A stretch of DNA of 64,000 nucleotides from Variovorax sp. Sphag1AA (GTDB lineage: Bacteria; Pseudomonadota; Gammaproteobacteria; Burkholderiales; Burkholderiaceae_C). Shown here one piece after another: positions 18,002 through 24,912 of the stretch (positions are counted from its first letter, which is position 1; each line of letters starts with the position of its first letter). The DNA is taken from contig NZ_JACHYC010000006.1 in the NCBI RefSeq assembly GCF_014192575.1, positions 372,001 through 436,000 of the forward strand, read 5' to 3'. The notes below the pieces were generated by a model, which saw only the letters and a program-made list of their open reading frames with translations, was not told the origin of the DNA and searched no databases. The translations under genes and the position numbers were made by a program.

Positions 18002-18672
18002 GTGACGCCCACCTCCGTGAGGAAATCTGCCGGATCGGCCGCAGCCTTTTCGAGCGCGGCTATGTACATGCGACGGCCGGCAACATCAGCGTGCGCCTCG
18101 ATGATGGATTCCTGATCACGCCCACCGATGCCTGCCTCGGCCATCTCGATCCGGCGCGGCTCGCGCGGCTCGACGGCAATCTGCGCCAGATCCACGGCGA
18201 CCTTGCGAGCAAGACCATCGCGCTGCACGCGCGCATCTACGGCGCCGCGAGAAACTTCGACCCGGGCACGCGCTGCGTCATCCACACCCACAGCACGCAT
18301 TGCGTGGCGCTCACGCTCGATGCGCCGGGCGACGAGCTGCTGCCTGCGCTCACGCCGTACTTCGTGATGAAGGTGGGTCATGTGCCGGTGGTTCCCTATC
18401 ACCGCCCCGGTGCGCCCGAGGCCGCCGCGCTGGTTGCGCAGATCATCGAGCGCTACGGCGCGCAGGGCACGCCGATCCGCGCGGTGGTGCTCGAACGGCT
18501 GGGGCCGAATGTGTGGCACGACACGCCCGCGGCTGCGATGGCGGTGCTGGAGGAGCTGGAGGAAACGGCGAAGCTCTGGTTCATGAGTCGCTTCTTGCCG
18601 CCCAGTGCGCCGGAGCCGCTGGATGCGGCGCAGATCAACGACCTGCGCCGCAGCTTCGGTGCTCGATGGTAG
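17998..18672 (+). CDS. otnC: 3-oxo-tetronate 4-phosphate decarboxylase (class II aldolase fold)
   Basis: This is a 224-residue class II aldolase/adducin-family protein. Visible elements are ATAGNISVRL near residue 25, the glutamate/zinc site HTHSTH (about 100-105) and a further His in the PNVWHDTP segment. In the threonate pathway OtnC decarboxylates 3-oxo-tetronate 4-phosphate to dihydroxyacetone phosphate and CO2. The start overlaps the otnK stop by ATGA. The sequence is typical of the family; the precise substrate is taken from the operon. Confidence 0.89.
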   Translation: MSDAHLREEICRIGRSLFERGYVHATAGNISVRLDDGFLITPTDACLGHLDPARLARLDGNLRQIHGDLASKTIALHARIYGAARNFDPGTRCVIHTHSTHCVALTLDAPGDELLPALTPYFVMKVGHVPVVPYHRPGAPEAAALVAQIIERYGAQGTPIRAVVLERLGPNVWHDTPAAAMAVLEELEETAKLWFMSRFLPPSAPEPLDAAQINDLRRSFGARW

Positions 18673-18706
18673 ATATGCTCACCCCTCTCACTACGCGGAG
18701 CCATTG

Positions 18707-19531
18707 ATGCCCCGATTTGCCGCCAATCTCTCGATGCTCTATCCGGAGCTCGATTTTCTCGATCGCTTCGAAGCCGCTGCCAAGGATGGCTTCAAGGCGG
18801 TCGAATATCTCTTCCCCTACGCCTACGACCAGCGCGAACTTGCCGCACGGCTGTCGGCGAACGGGCTTGAACAGGTGCTCTTCAACGGCCCGCCGGGCGA
18901 CTGGGAACGCGGTGATCGTGGGCTCGCCTGCTTGCCGGGGCGGGAAGCCGAGTTCCGCGAGGGCCTCCTGAAGGCGATCGACTATGCGGTTGCGTTGTCG
19001 TGCCCGCGCATCCACGTCATGGCGGGCCTCGTGCCCGAAGGCATGGAGCGCGAAGCCGTGCAGCCGACCTATCTCGACAACTTGCGCTGGGCCGCGGTCG
19101 AGGCGGCGAAGGCCGGTCGCGACCTCCTCGTCGAACCGATCAACACGCGGGACATCCCGCGCTTCTTTCTCAACCGGCAGGACCATGCGCACGAGATCAT
19201 CGATGCGGTCGGCGCGCTCAACGTGCAGGTGCAGATGGACCTCTACCACTGCCAGATCGTCGAGGGCGACGTGGCGATGAAGATCCGCAAGTACCTGCCC
19301 ACCGGGCGCGTCGGTCACTTCCAGATCGCCGGTGTGCCCGAACGGCACGAGCCGGATGTCGGCGAGATGAACTACCCCTACCTCTTCGATGTCATCGACG
19401 AGGTCTCGGCGCAGTGCGGCTGGCAGGGCTGGGTGGGCTGCGAATACCGCCCCCGGCGCGGCGCGGTGGCCAACGGCACCAGCGATGGGCTCGGCTGGCT
19501 GCGTGCGCTGCCGCGTGCGGCGGGCGCATGA
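18707..19531 (+). CDS. otnI: 2-oxo-tetronate isomerase (hydroxypyruvate isomerase family)
   Basis: This is a 274-residue TIM-barrel isomerase of the xylose-isomerase-like/Hyi family. The start MPRFAANLSMLYPELDF was chosen by family similarity and a GGAG 6 bases upstream; a longer frame runs back into otnC. Conserved stretches include VEYLFPYAYD, LVEPINTRDIPRFFL, QMDLYHCQI and GHFQIAGVPERHEPD, which hold the metal-binding Glu, Asp and His residues. OtnI converts 2-oxo-tetronate to 3-oxo-tetronate between LtnD and OtnK. Its stop overlaps the next start by ATGA. Confidence 0.9.
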   Translation: MPRFAANLSMLYPELDFLDRFEAAAKDGFKAVEYLFPYAYDQRELAARLSANGLEQVLFNGPPGDWERGDRGLACLPGREAEFREGLLKAIDYAVALSCPRIHVMAGLVPEGMEREAVQPTYLDNLRWAAVEAAKAGRDLLVEPINTRDIPRFFLNRQDHAHEIIDAVGALNVQVQMDLYHCQIVEGDVAMKIRKYLPTGRVGHFQIAGVPERHEPDVGEMNYPYLFDVIDEVSAQCGWQGWVGCEYRPRRGAVANGTSDGLGWLRALPRAAGA

Positions 19532-20718
19532 AGCTCGAAGCGGTACGCATTCCTCCGCGATTGCGAGCGTTCGCGGCGCAGGGCGCCGAGGTGTTCGATG
19601 TGTCGATCGATCGCGGTGTCGTCAAGGCGATCGATCCATCGACGCAAGCCGCACGGGGAACCTTGCTCAGCGGACTCGTCGACGCGCACGCGCACATCGA
19701 CAAGAACTACACAGTGCGTGAAGTGGGCGCGGCCGAAGGCGATCTCTTTGCTGCCATCACGCGCATGGCCGCGCATCGCGCCGGCTGGACCGTCGACGCG
19801 CTTCGCGACCGGATGACGCGCGCTCTCGACGATGCGTGGCGCTCGGGCACTCGCGCGCTGCGCACGCATCTCGACTGGGGTGATGCATACGCACCGGCAT
19901 CGCTCGCGGTTTTCGAAGAATTGCGCGAAGCCTGGCGCGGGCGCATCGAACTGCAGTTCGTGGCATTGACGCCGCTCGATCTCTTTGCCGATGTCGAAGC
20001 CGGCGCACGCATTGCGCGCACGGTGAAGCGCGCGGACGGCGTGCTCGGTGCGTTCGTCTATCGCAACGAAGGCATCGTTCACAAGCTGGGGCGTGTGTTC
20101 GATCTCGCGCAGGAACATGGCCTCGCGCTCGACTTCCATGTGGACGAAGGACTGGACGCGCAGGCGACTGGGCTGCGCACCATTGCGCAGCTCGCCATCG
20201 CACGTGGATTGACCGGGCGGGTGACTTGCGGGCATGCGTGTTCGCTCTCGGTGCAGGACGATGCGGCGGCGCACGACACGCTGGCGTTGTGCGCGCAGGC
20301 CGGCATTCATCTGATCGCGCTGCCGACCACCAACCTCTACCTGCAGGGCGCGTGGGACCGCACGCCGCTTCAGCGCGGCATCACGCGCATCCGCGAAGCC
20401 GCATCGCTGGGCGTGCGCGCCAGCCTTGCGACCGACAACGTGCAGGACGCCTTCTATCCCTACGGCACCTACGACCTGATCGAGACCTTCGGCCTCGGCG
20501 TGCAGATGGCGCATCTCGCACCCGCGTCCGACTGGCTCGATGCGATCACAGTCAGCCCCGCGAGGGCCCTGCGCCTTGCTTGGGATGGCCGCATTGCACC
20601 GGGTTGCCCGGCCGACCTCGTGCTTCTGGCGGCTGCCGACGAATATGAACTTCTGGACCCGCGCGGGCGCAGACGCACCGTCATCCGCGCGGGCCGCATC
20701 GTGGAGAACACCGAATGA
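19528..20718 (+). CDS. Cytosine-deaminase-like metal-dependent amidohydrolase
   Basis: This is a 396-residue amidohydrolase-superfamily protein of the CodA branch. It has the metal-binding HAHIDK motif (about residue 55), DFHVDEGLD, TCGHACSL, and a late aspartate in TDNVQDAFYPYG; E. coli CodA has comparable segments. It should hydrolyse a cyclic amidine or amide, but the substrate is unknown. It overlaps otnI and the following Rid gene by 4 bases each, so it is translated as part of the threonate operon. This is unexpected, because the four-enzyme pathway needs no amidohydrolase. The start ATG at 19528 is supported by the overlap. Confidence 0.85.
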   Translation: MKLEAVRIPPRLRAFAAQGAEVFDVSIDRGVVKAIDPSTQAARGTLLSGLVDAHAHIDKNYTVREVGAAEGDLFAAITRMAAHRAGWTVDALRDRMTRALDDAWRSGTRALRTHLDWGDAYAPASLAVFEELREAWRGRIELQFVALTPLDLFADVEAGARIARTVKRADGVLGAFVYRNEGIVHKLGRVFDLAQEHGLALDFHVDEGLDAQATGLRTIAQLAIARGLTGRVTCGHACSLSVQDDAAAHDTLALCAQAGIHLIALPTTNLYLQGAWDRTPLQRGITRIREAASLGVRASLATDNVQDAFYPYGTYDLIETFGLGVQMAHLAPASDWLDAITVSPARALRLAWDGRIAPGCPADLVLLAAADEYELLDPRGRRRTVIRAGRIVENTE

Positions 20719-21173
20719 GCATGGGCAAACCGATGGCCAACTACGCGGCCGCCAAGCGCGTGGGGGACTTCGTCTTCATGAGCGGCGTGGTCGCGGTCGA
20801 CCCGGTCACGCGCCGCGCCGTCGCTGGCTATGACGACATTCCCGAGGCCGCGCGCGACTCGCTGCGGACGCTGGGCTACGCCACCGGGCAGATGTCCGTC
20901 GACATCTTCGAGGCGCCGATCGTTGCGCAAAGCTGGTTCGTGCTCGAACGCATCCGCCAGATTGCTGCGGAACACGGCGGCACGATGGATGACGTCGTGA
21001 AGCTGGTGCAGTACTTCCGCCATCTGCCCAACTACGCGCCGTACAACCGCGTGCGCGGTCTGTTCTATCCGGGCGAGCCGCCCGTGAGCACGGTGGTCGA
21101 GGTGTCGCGCTTCCTGCCTGGGGACGATGTTCTGGTCGAGGTGGAAGCGACGATGTATCTGCCTCAGCACTGA
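20715..21173 (+). CDS. Rid-superfamily (YjgF/YER057c/UK114) protein, divergent subfamily
   Basis: This is a 152-residue Rid-fold protein that trimerises in characterised relatives. The C-terminal strand region reads PPVSTVVEVSRFLPGDDVLVEVEA. In classical RidA this region begins PARS and the Arg binds the imine/enamine carboxylate. Here the Arg is replaced by Val, so it belongs to another Rid subfamily and may not be an imine deaminase. It is the last gene of the threonate operon, overlaps the amidohydrolase by ATGA, and lies 10 bases from the convergent effector gene. Confidence 0.85.
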   Translation: MSMGKPMANYAAAKRVGDFVFMSGVVAVDPVTRRAVAGYDDIPEAARDSLRTLGYATGQMSVDIFEAPIVAQSWFVLERIRQIAAEHGGTMDDVVKLVQYFRHLPNYAPYNRVRGLFYPGEPPVSTVVEVSRFLPGDDVLVEVEATMYLPQH

Positions 21174-21183
21174 GGTAGATCGT

Positions 21184-22599
21184 TTAGAGCCGCATCGCAG
21201 GTTCTTGCCGTTGCTGTGTTTGCCGCACGAGCGGCTCCTGGGTTTTTTCTTGGCTCTGTACGGATGCGCGTTCCCAGGCCTGGGTGCTTTGCGAAACGGA
21301 CGTGTAGAGCGACTCGACTGTCGGCACGCTGGCGATCTGCTTGAAGGGTGAGTTCAAGGCGCCTTGCATAGCAAACACCTTCGAAGCATCCGTGCTCAAG
21401 GCGACGTGGTCGATGCGGTCCATGCCTTGGGCACTTGCGGCCGCGGCTAGCGCGGCGGCCAGTTGGTCACTGCGGTGGTCGGGTGTGCGACCCACGTCGG
21501 CGTCGAGTTGGTACACGCCGGCCTGCGCTTGCTTGAACAACGCGTGGCCTGGATGGTCTGGGTCCGTGAGTTCCGCGGCTGCCGCGTCCTGACTCAGGTC
21601 ATGAGCCAATCGGCTTGGCCGCGGAAGGCCGTGAATCGGTATGTGCGCATGGCGATCGGCAGTGTGATCGAAGTGGTTTTCGATCATCGGGCTGCGGGTG
21701 TCGTAGTAGGCACACCGCGCATCAGCACTGCCGAGGGAAATGCCGTTCTGCTCCAGCAAGCGCTCCTCCAGCTTCAAGCCGTCCATGTCTAGCTGCAGCT
21801 GTCCCGCCAGTCTGGGATTGAGCATTTCGTATTGGCAGACGGTGCCCACGAGGCCGGCAGCGTAGTAGTTGGTGTAGTCGGAGTTGCCGTGATGACCGAG
21901 GCGAGTCTCTAAAGGAGCCTTGTCGAAGTAATGCTTCGCTGCCGCTTCAATATTTCGGCTGTCTACGGTGATGGATAGATCGGAGTTGATGGCAAAACCA
22001 GGCTTGGCCACGGCGGATTCTTGCCCGTCCTCATTTTTGACATCGATGAAGTCATTGGCATAGTCGACATATCGGGCCAACTCGGCGACTTCGGAAAGGC
22101 CGGCCCCAGGCCGCTCCTGCGTCAAGCGGCTAACCAATGCGTTCCAGCCGGCAATATGAGCGCTGGCTTCATCGCTTCGATTGACGGCGAGCATTTGGTC
22201 GACGGAGCGGCTGTAGTCATGAATCGGAAGGCCGCTTTCTAGTACTCGACGTACATCCTTGTCGAATTGTCGTGCCGCCTGAATTGTGTGCTCGCCATTG
22301 ATCGCGTGCTGGATCTCATGTCCCAGGATGAACGTGAGCGCGTGCCGCTTTCTGGGGTTCAAGAGATCGGCTTCCTTCAGATTGATGGCTTGTGCATCGG
22401 GGCTATAGCTGGCTCCTGCGTTTTCATCAGCGGGCATCACGGCGAAGTGCCTCAAATGGCCCATGGCGACGGCCGTGTTCATCTGCTGTGCCAGCACAGG
22501 TGATGCTTCGATGACGCCAAGCAGATTTTGATAGGCAGGCGACTCGGGGCCGCCAATCTCGCGGAGCATCCGATCGAGCTCGGGGCTGATGGTGTTCAT
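21184..22599 (-). CDS. Putative X-type T4SS antibacterial effector: zincin-like domain + XVIPCD
   Basis: This is a 471-residue protein without a signal peptide. The N-terminal half has a zinc-metallopeptidase motif, His94-Glu95-x-x-His98 (GHEIQHAINGEHT). A candidate third ligand is Glu144 in DEASAHIAGWNA. The C-terminal part (about 346-471) starts PDHPGHALFKQAQAGVYQLD, continues with a RSDQLAAALAAAA helix and IDHVALSTDASKVFAMQG, and ends in a Gln-rich tail. This matches, by my reading, the XVIPCD domain that VirD4 recognises in the bacteria-killing T4SS of Xanthomonadales. The gene is last in a three-gene operon, overlapping the preceding gene by ATGA. Its base composition is clearly lower in GC than its flanks. 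Hydrolytic target unknown; no T4SS structural genes are in the window. Confidence 0.75.
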   Translation of the reverse strand: MNTISPELDRMLREIGGPESPAYQNLLGVIEASPVLAQQMNTAVAMGHLRHFAVMPADENAGASYSPDAQAINLKEADLLNPRKRHALTFILGHEIQHAINGEHTIQAARQFDKDVRRVLESGLPIHDYSRSVDQMLAVNRSDEASAHIAGWNALVSRLTQERPGAGLSEVAELARYVDYANDFIDVKNEDGQESAVAKPGFAINSDLSITVDSRNIEAAAKHYFDKAPLETRLGHHGNSDYTNYYAAGLVGTVCQYEMLNPRLAGQLQLDMDGLKLEERLLEQNGISLGSADARCAYYDTRSPMIENHFDHTADRHAHIPIHGLPRPSRLAHDLSQDAAAAELTDPDHPGHALFKQAQAGVYQLDADVGRTPDHRSDQLAAALAAAASAQGMDRIDHVALSTDASKVFAMQGALNSPFKQIASVPTVESLYTSVSQSTQAWERASVQSQEKTQEPLVRQTQQRQEPAMRL

Positions 22600-23360
22600 C
22601 GCTTAGCTCCCCGGTCGGGGTGCCTTTCAAAAAAGCCAACGACAACCCGTTTGATGCAGTCGTGGCCTATTTTTTCCAGGCTGTCATTGCTCTCGCCGAC
22701 GATTCCGATTTCCACCTCGACCAGCCCTCGTTGGTACTGCCGAGCGGGGCTTGCGCGTCGCGTGCTGCTGATATGCCGGTAGCCCATTCGGAGAAGCGCG
22801 TCGTGGAACTGCGCCGCATCGAGTTGGCAAATGCCCGCCATGTCGGGGCGGGGAAGCGAACTCCCTCGGGCTTCGTAGAACAACAAACCGAGATCAGGAT
22901 CGGGCGTCATGTCATGCGCATGCCAAATGAATCGATAAAGCCAATCGTGGGTCAGTTGCTCGAATATCTCGAATCCGCCCGATCTGGATGAGGCGATGGG
23001 CTTCAGGGGCATTTGGATGAACCGCGTTACTTGCTCTTTCGCCAGATCCTGCGGCTGATGTAGGCTGTCAATCAGCGCCAGCAGGCGGCGCAGCAGTTCA
23101 GGGGCGTCCTGCGGGTGATCTGGGTTCACCATCATTTTTTCCTCCTTGTGAGTTGGTGCGTGATCGGCCACCGAGGCGCAGGCGCAGAGAGTCAAGGCCG
23201 TCGACAACCACAGAACACTGCGTTTCCAAGGCCCTAGGAGACGCCGAGCTGAGCAGTCAGTCTTGACAACAAATCGCAGCTGCTGCCCGACGTCTTCGAG
23301 ATGTACTAAGTCGCCGACATATTCGATGTGTGTCGGAAATTCGCCGAAGAGGCCGCTCAT
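22596..23360 (-). CDS. Putative immunity lipoprotein B (X-Tfi-like), internal start likely
   Basis: This is a 254-residue reading frame. A hydrophobic signal-like segment ends in lipobox LCAC (about residues 50-61), followed by a soluble domain closely related to the neighbouring gene (DAPELLRRLLALIDS; QFHDALLRMGYRH; VEVEIGIVGES). The start at 23360 overlaps the upstream gene by 4 bases but leaves an unusual 45-residue leader before the signal. A perfect AAGGAGG lies 8 bases before an internal ATG at 23132, which would give a 178-residue form without the signal. Position directly before the effector gene suggests an immunity protein, as for X-Tfe/X-Tfi pairs where immunity proteins are often periplasmic lipoproteins. 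No characterised homologue recognised. Confidence 0.6.
   Translation of the reverse strand: MSGLFGEFPTHIEYVGDLVHLEDVGQQLRFVVKTDCSARRLLGPWKRSVLWLSTALTLCACASVADHAPTHKEEKMMVNPDHPQDAPELLRRLLALIDSLHQPQDLAKEQVTRFIQMPLKPIASSRSGGFEIFEQLTHDWLYRFIWHAHDMTPDPDLGLLFYEARGSSLPRPDMAGICQLDAAQFHDALLRMGYRHISSTRRASPARQYQRGLVEVEIGIVGESNDSLEKIGHDCIKRVVVGFFERHPDRGAKR
23141..23147 (-). promoter_or_regulatory. Internal Shine-Dalgarno in immunity gene B
   Basis: On the minus strand AAGGAGG lies 8 bases before the ATG at 23132 and 5 before another at 23135. It lies inside the reading frame, just after the lipobox region, where it encodes part of KEEK. It is stronger than any site near the outer start. Confidence 0.7.
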
Positions 23361-24001
23361 TGCCCTGCAACCCGGTCGATGTTTCTCTCAAGGAAGTCGA
23401 TCGAGATCCGCCGAATGCAATCGTGGCGGATCTTTTCGAGGGTTTCGCTGCTCTCTCCAACGATTCCGATCTCCACCTCGACCGGCCCGCGCAGGTACTG
23501 CCGCGCCAGAGTCGCTCGCCGCGTGCTGCCGACATGCCGGTAGCCCATCTTGAGCAGGGCATCGTGAAACGGAGCCATGTCGAGCTGACAGATGCTGGTC
23601 ATCGGCGGGCGGGGCGTGTTCTTGCTGATCGGCTGGAACATCAGTCCGTACGAGGGAAGTTGCGTGACGTCGACAACATTCCATATCAACACGTATGACC
23701 ACTCGTGCGTCAATTTGCCGTAGGTGAGCAGCGTGCGGCTTTTCGGTGAATCGTCGGCAAAGCGCTCCATAGGCAAACGGACGAACCGCATCACTTGCTC
23801 TGCCGCCAAATCCTGCGGTTGATGAACGCTGTCAATCAGCGCCAGCAGTCGGCGCAAAAGCTCAGGCGCATCGTGCGGGCGTTCCATCTCGATTCCTGCG
23901 TCTGGCATTGCCTTTTCCTCCTTTTGAATTGACATGCGATCGCCTGTGGATGTGCAGGCGCAAAGCACCAACACCATCGACAGGCCAAGAAGCCAGCGCA
24001 C
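23357..24001 (-). CDS. Putative immunity lipoprotein A (tandem paralogue of B)
   Basis: Starting at GTG 24001 gives a 214-residue lipoprotein precursor with a compact signal (WLLGLSMVLVLCAC) and lipobox LCAC. The frame stays open to GTG 24148, but that leader looks non-coding-like and has no Shine-Dalgarno. The body is strongly similar to gene B, especially DAPELLRRLLALIDSVHQPQ and QYLRGPVEVEIGIVGES, so the two arose by tandem duplication. As in B, a perfect AAGGAGG lies 8 bases before an internal ATG (23908), predicting a 183-residue cytoplasmic form. It is the first gene of the effector operon and overlaps gene B by ATGA. Function as immunity protein is inferred from context. Confidence 0.6.
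   Translation of the reverse strand: MRWLLGLSMVLVLCACTSTGDRMSIQKEEKAMPDAGIEMERPHDAPELLRRLLALIDSVHQPQDLAAEQVMRFVRLPMERFADDSPKSRTLLTYGKLTHEWSYVLIWNVVDVTQLPSYGLMFQPISKNTPRPPMTSICQLDMAPFHDALLKMGYRHVGSTRRATLARQYLRGPVEVEIGIVGESSETLEKIRHDCIRRISIDFLERNIDRVAGQ
23917..23923 (-). promoter_or_regulatory. Internal Shine-Dalgarno in immunity gene A
   Basis: AAGGAGG on the minus strand is spaced 8 bases from the internal ATG at 23908. The same sequence, the same spacing and the same encoded KEEK occur in gene B, so it has been kept in both copies. Confidence 0.7.
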
Positions 24002-24159
24002 CCAAAGCCGCGAAAAGCCTTGAGTCGGAAGATCAGAAATGGAAGCCGCGAAACGTGAAGTTCGCGTGTTCAGTCGAAGTACTGCAAAGCGCGCTCGAAG
24101 AGGCGCGCGGCCAGTCGTGGACTGGCCGTTGAAGGTGCCTTGAATCACCCGTTCTCCCT

Positions 24160-24188
24160 CTGCTTAGAATTTTTTTCATTCTAAGCAG
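24160..24188. promoter_or_regulatory. Perfect 10-bp inverted repeat upstream of effector operon
   Basis: CTGCTTAGAA (24160-24169) and TTCTAAGCAG (24179-24188) flank a 9-base AT-only loop apart from one C. It lies between the stop of the TetR gene and the effector-immunity operon, both on the minus strand. It could be the terminator of the upstream operon (but no T-tract follows the stem) or an operator for the island. The island's base composition changes here, so it may also mark its edge. Confidence 0.5.
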
Positions 24189-24200
24189 GGGTCGTGCGCA

Positions 24201-24875
24201 CTAGCGAACCGAAGCACCCTTCATCAGGAAATCCGTCACCTGCTCGATGAGGTAGCGACGGTCCTTGTCGTCACCCTCGGTAGTGTTCCGGAAGTACGCA
24301 ACTTGTGTCGCATGGTCCGCATAGAACTGCGTGACCGCCCAGAGGTGAAAGAGAAACAGCATCGGATCGACCGGCCCCATCAGCCCCTGGTTGATCCAGT
24401 TCTGGATCACCGCCACCGCCTGCTCGGTGCGCTGCTTGCTCGTGCCCATCATCTCCCGCAGCACTGGTGCGCCGCGCATCATCTCGGCCGTGAAGATGCG
24501 CGAGCGCAGCGGGTGCTCGAACGAGAACATCATCTTGCGGTGGATCAGGTCGGCGAGCACCTTGCGTGGCCCGAAGGCTTCGTCGCTGAAGCCGAAGACG
24601 CCGATCCAGTCGTTGATGATGTCCTGCAGGATCTGGCGGTAGAGGGCTTCCTTGCTCTCGATGTAGTAGTGGAGCTGCGCCTTTGACAGCCCCGCCTTGT
24701 CAGCAATCGCCTGTGTCGAGGCGCCGGCCAGGCCGTCGTTCGCGAACACCTCCACCGCCGCTTGGTAGATCACCGCAAGCACCTGCGTGTACTTGCGCGC
24801 GCGGCCGCGCGTGGCCGGCGTCTCCGTGCCGTCTTCGATGGGTTTCAGCGGGGCGCTGCTTCGTGCGGTGCTCAT
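24201..24875 (-). CDS. TetR-family regulator, RutR-like
   Basis: This is a 224-residue TetR protein. The N-terminal helix-turn-helix (about 30-75) includes GASTQAIADKAGLSKAQLHY. The C-terminal half resembles RutR/YcdC (HYYIESKEALYRQIL; TAEMMRGAPVLREMM; VTQFYADHATQVAYF). RutR in E. coli binds TTGACCA-nn-TGGTCAA and is released by uracil or thymine. Two similar palindromes lie before the first gene of this operon, in which the regulator gene is last, 37 bases after the reductase gene. Autoregulated control of the catabolic operon is a strong inference; the ligand is unknown. Confidence 0.85.
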   Translation of the reverse strand: MSTARSSAPLKPIEDGTETPATRGRARKYTQVLAVIYQAAVEVFANDGLAGASTQAIADKAGLSKAQLHYYIESKEALYRQILQDIINDWIGVFGFSDEAFGPRKVLADLIHRKMMFSFEHPLRSRIFTAEMMRGAPVLREMMGTSKQRTEQAVAVIQNWINQGLMGPVDPMLFLFHLWAVTQFYADHATQVAYFRNTTEGDDKDRRYLIEQVTDFLMKGASVR

Positions 24876-24912
24876 CGGGAATGCATGGTGCCAGAGTGGT
24901 CACCGGAGGGGG

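Noticed and set aside
24001..24148. Upstream GTG (24148) as start of immunity gene A
   Set aside because: It has no Shine-Dalgarno and adds 49 residues without character before a normal signal peptide; GTG 24001 gives a compact lipoprotein signal.
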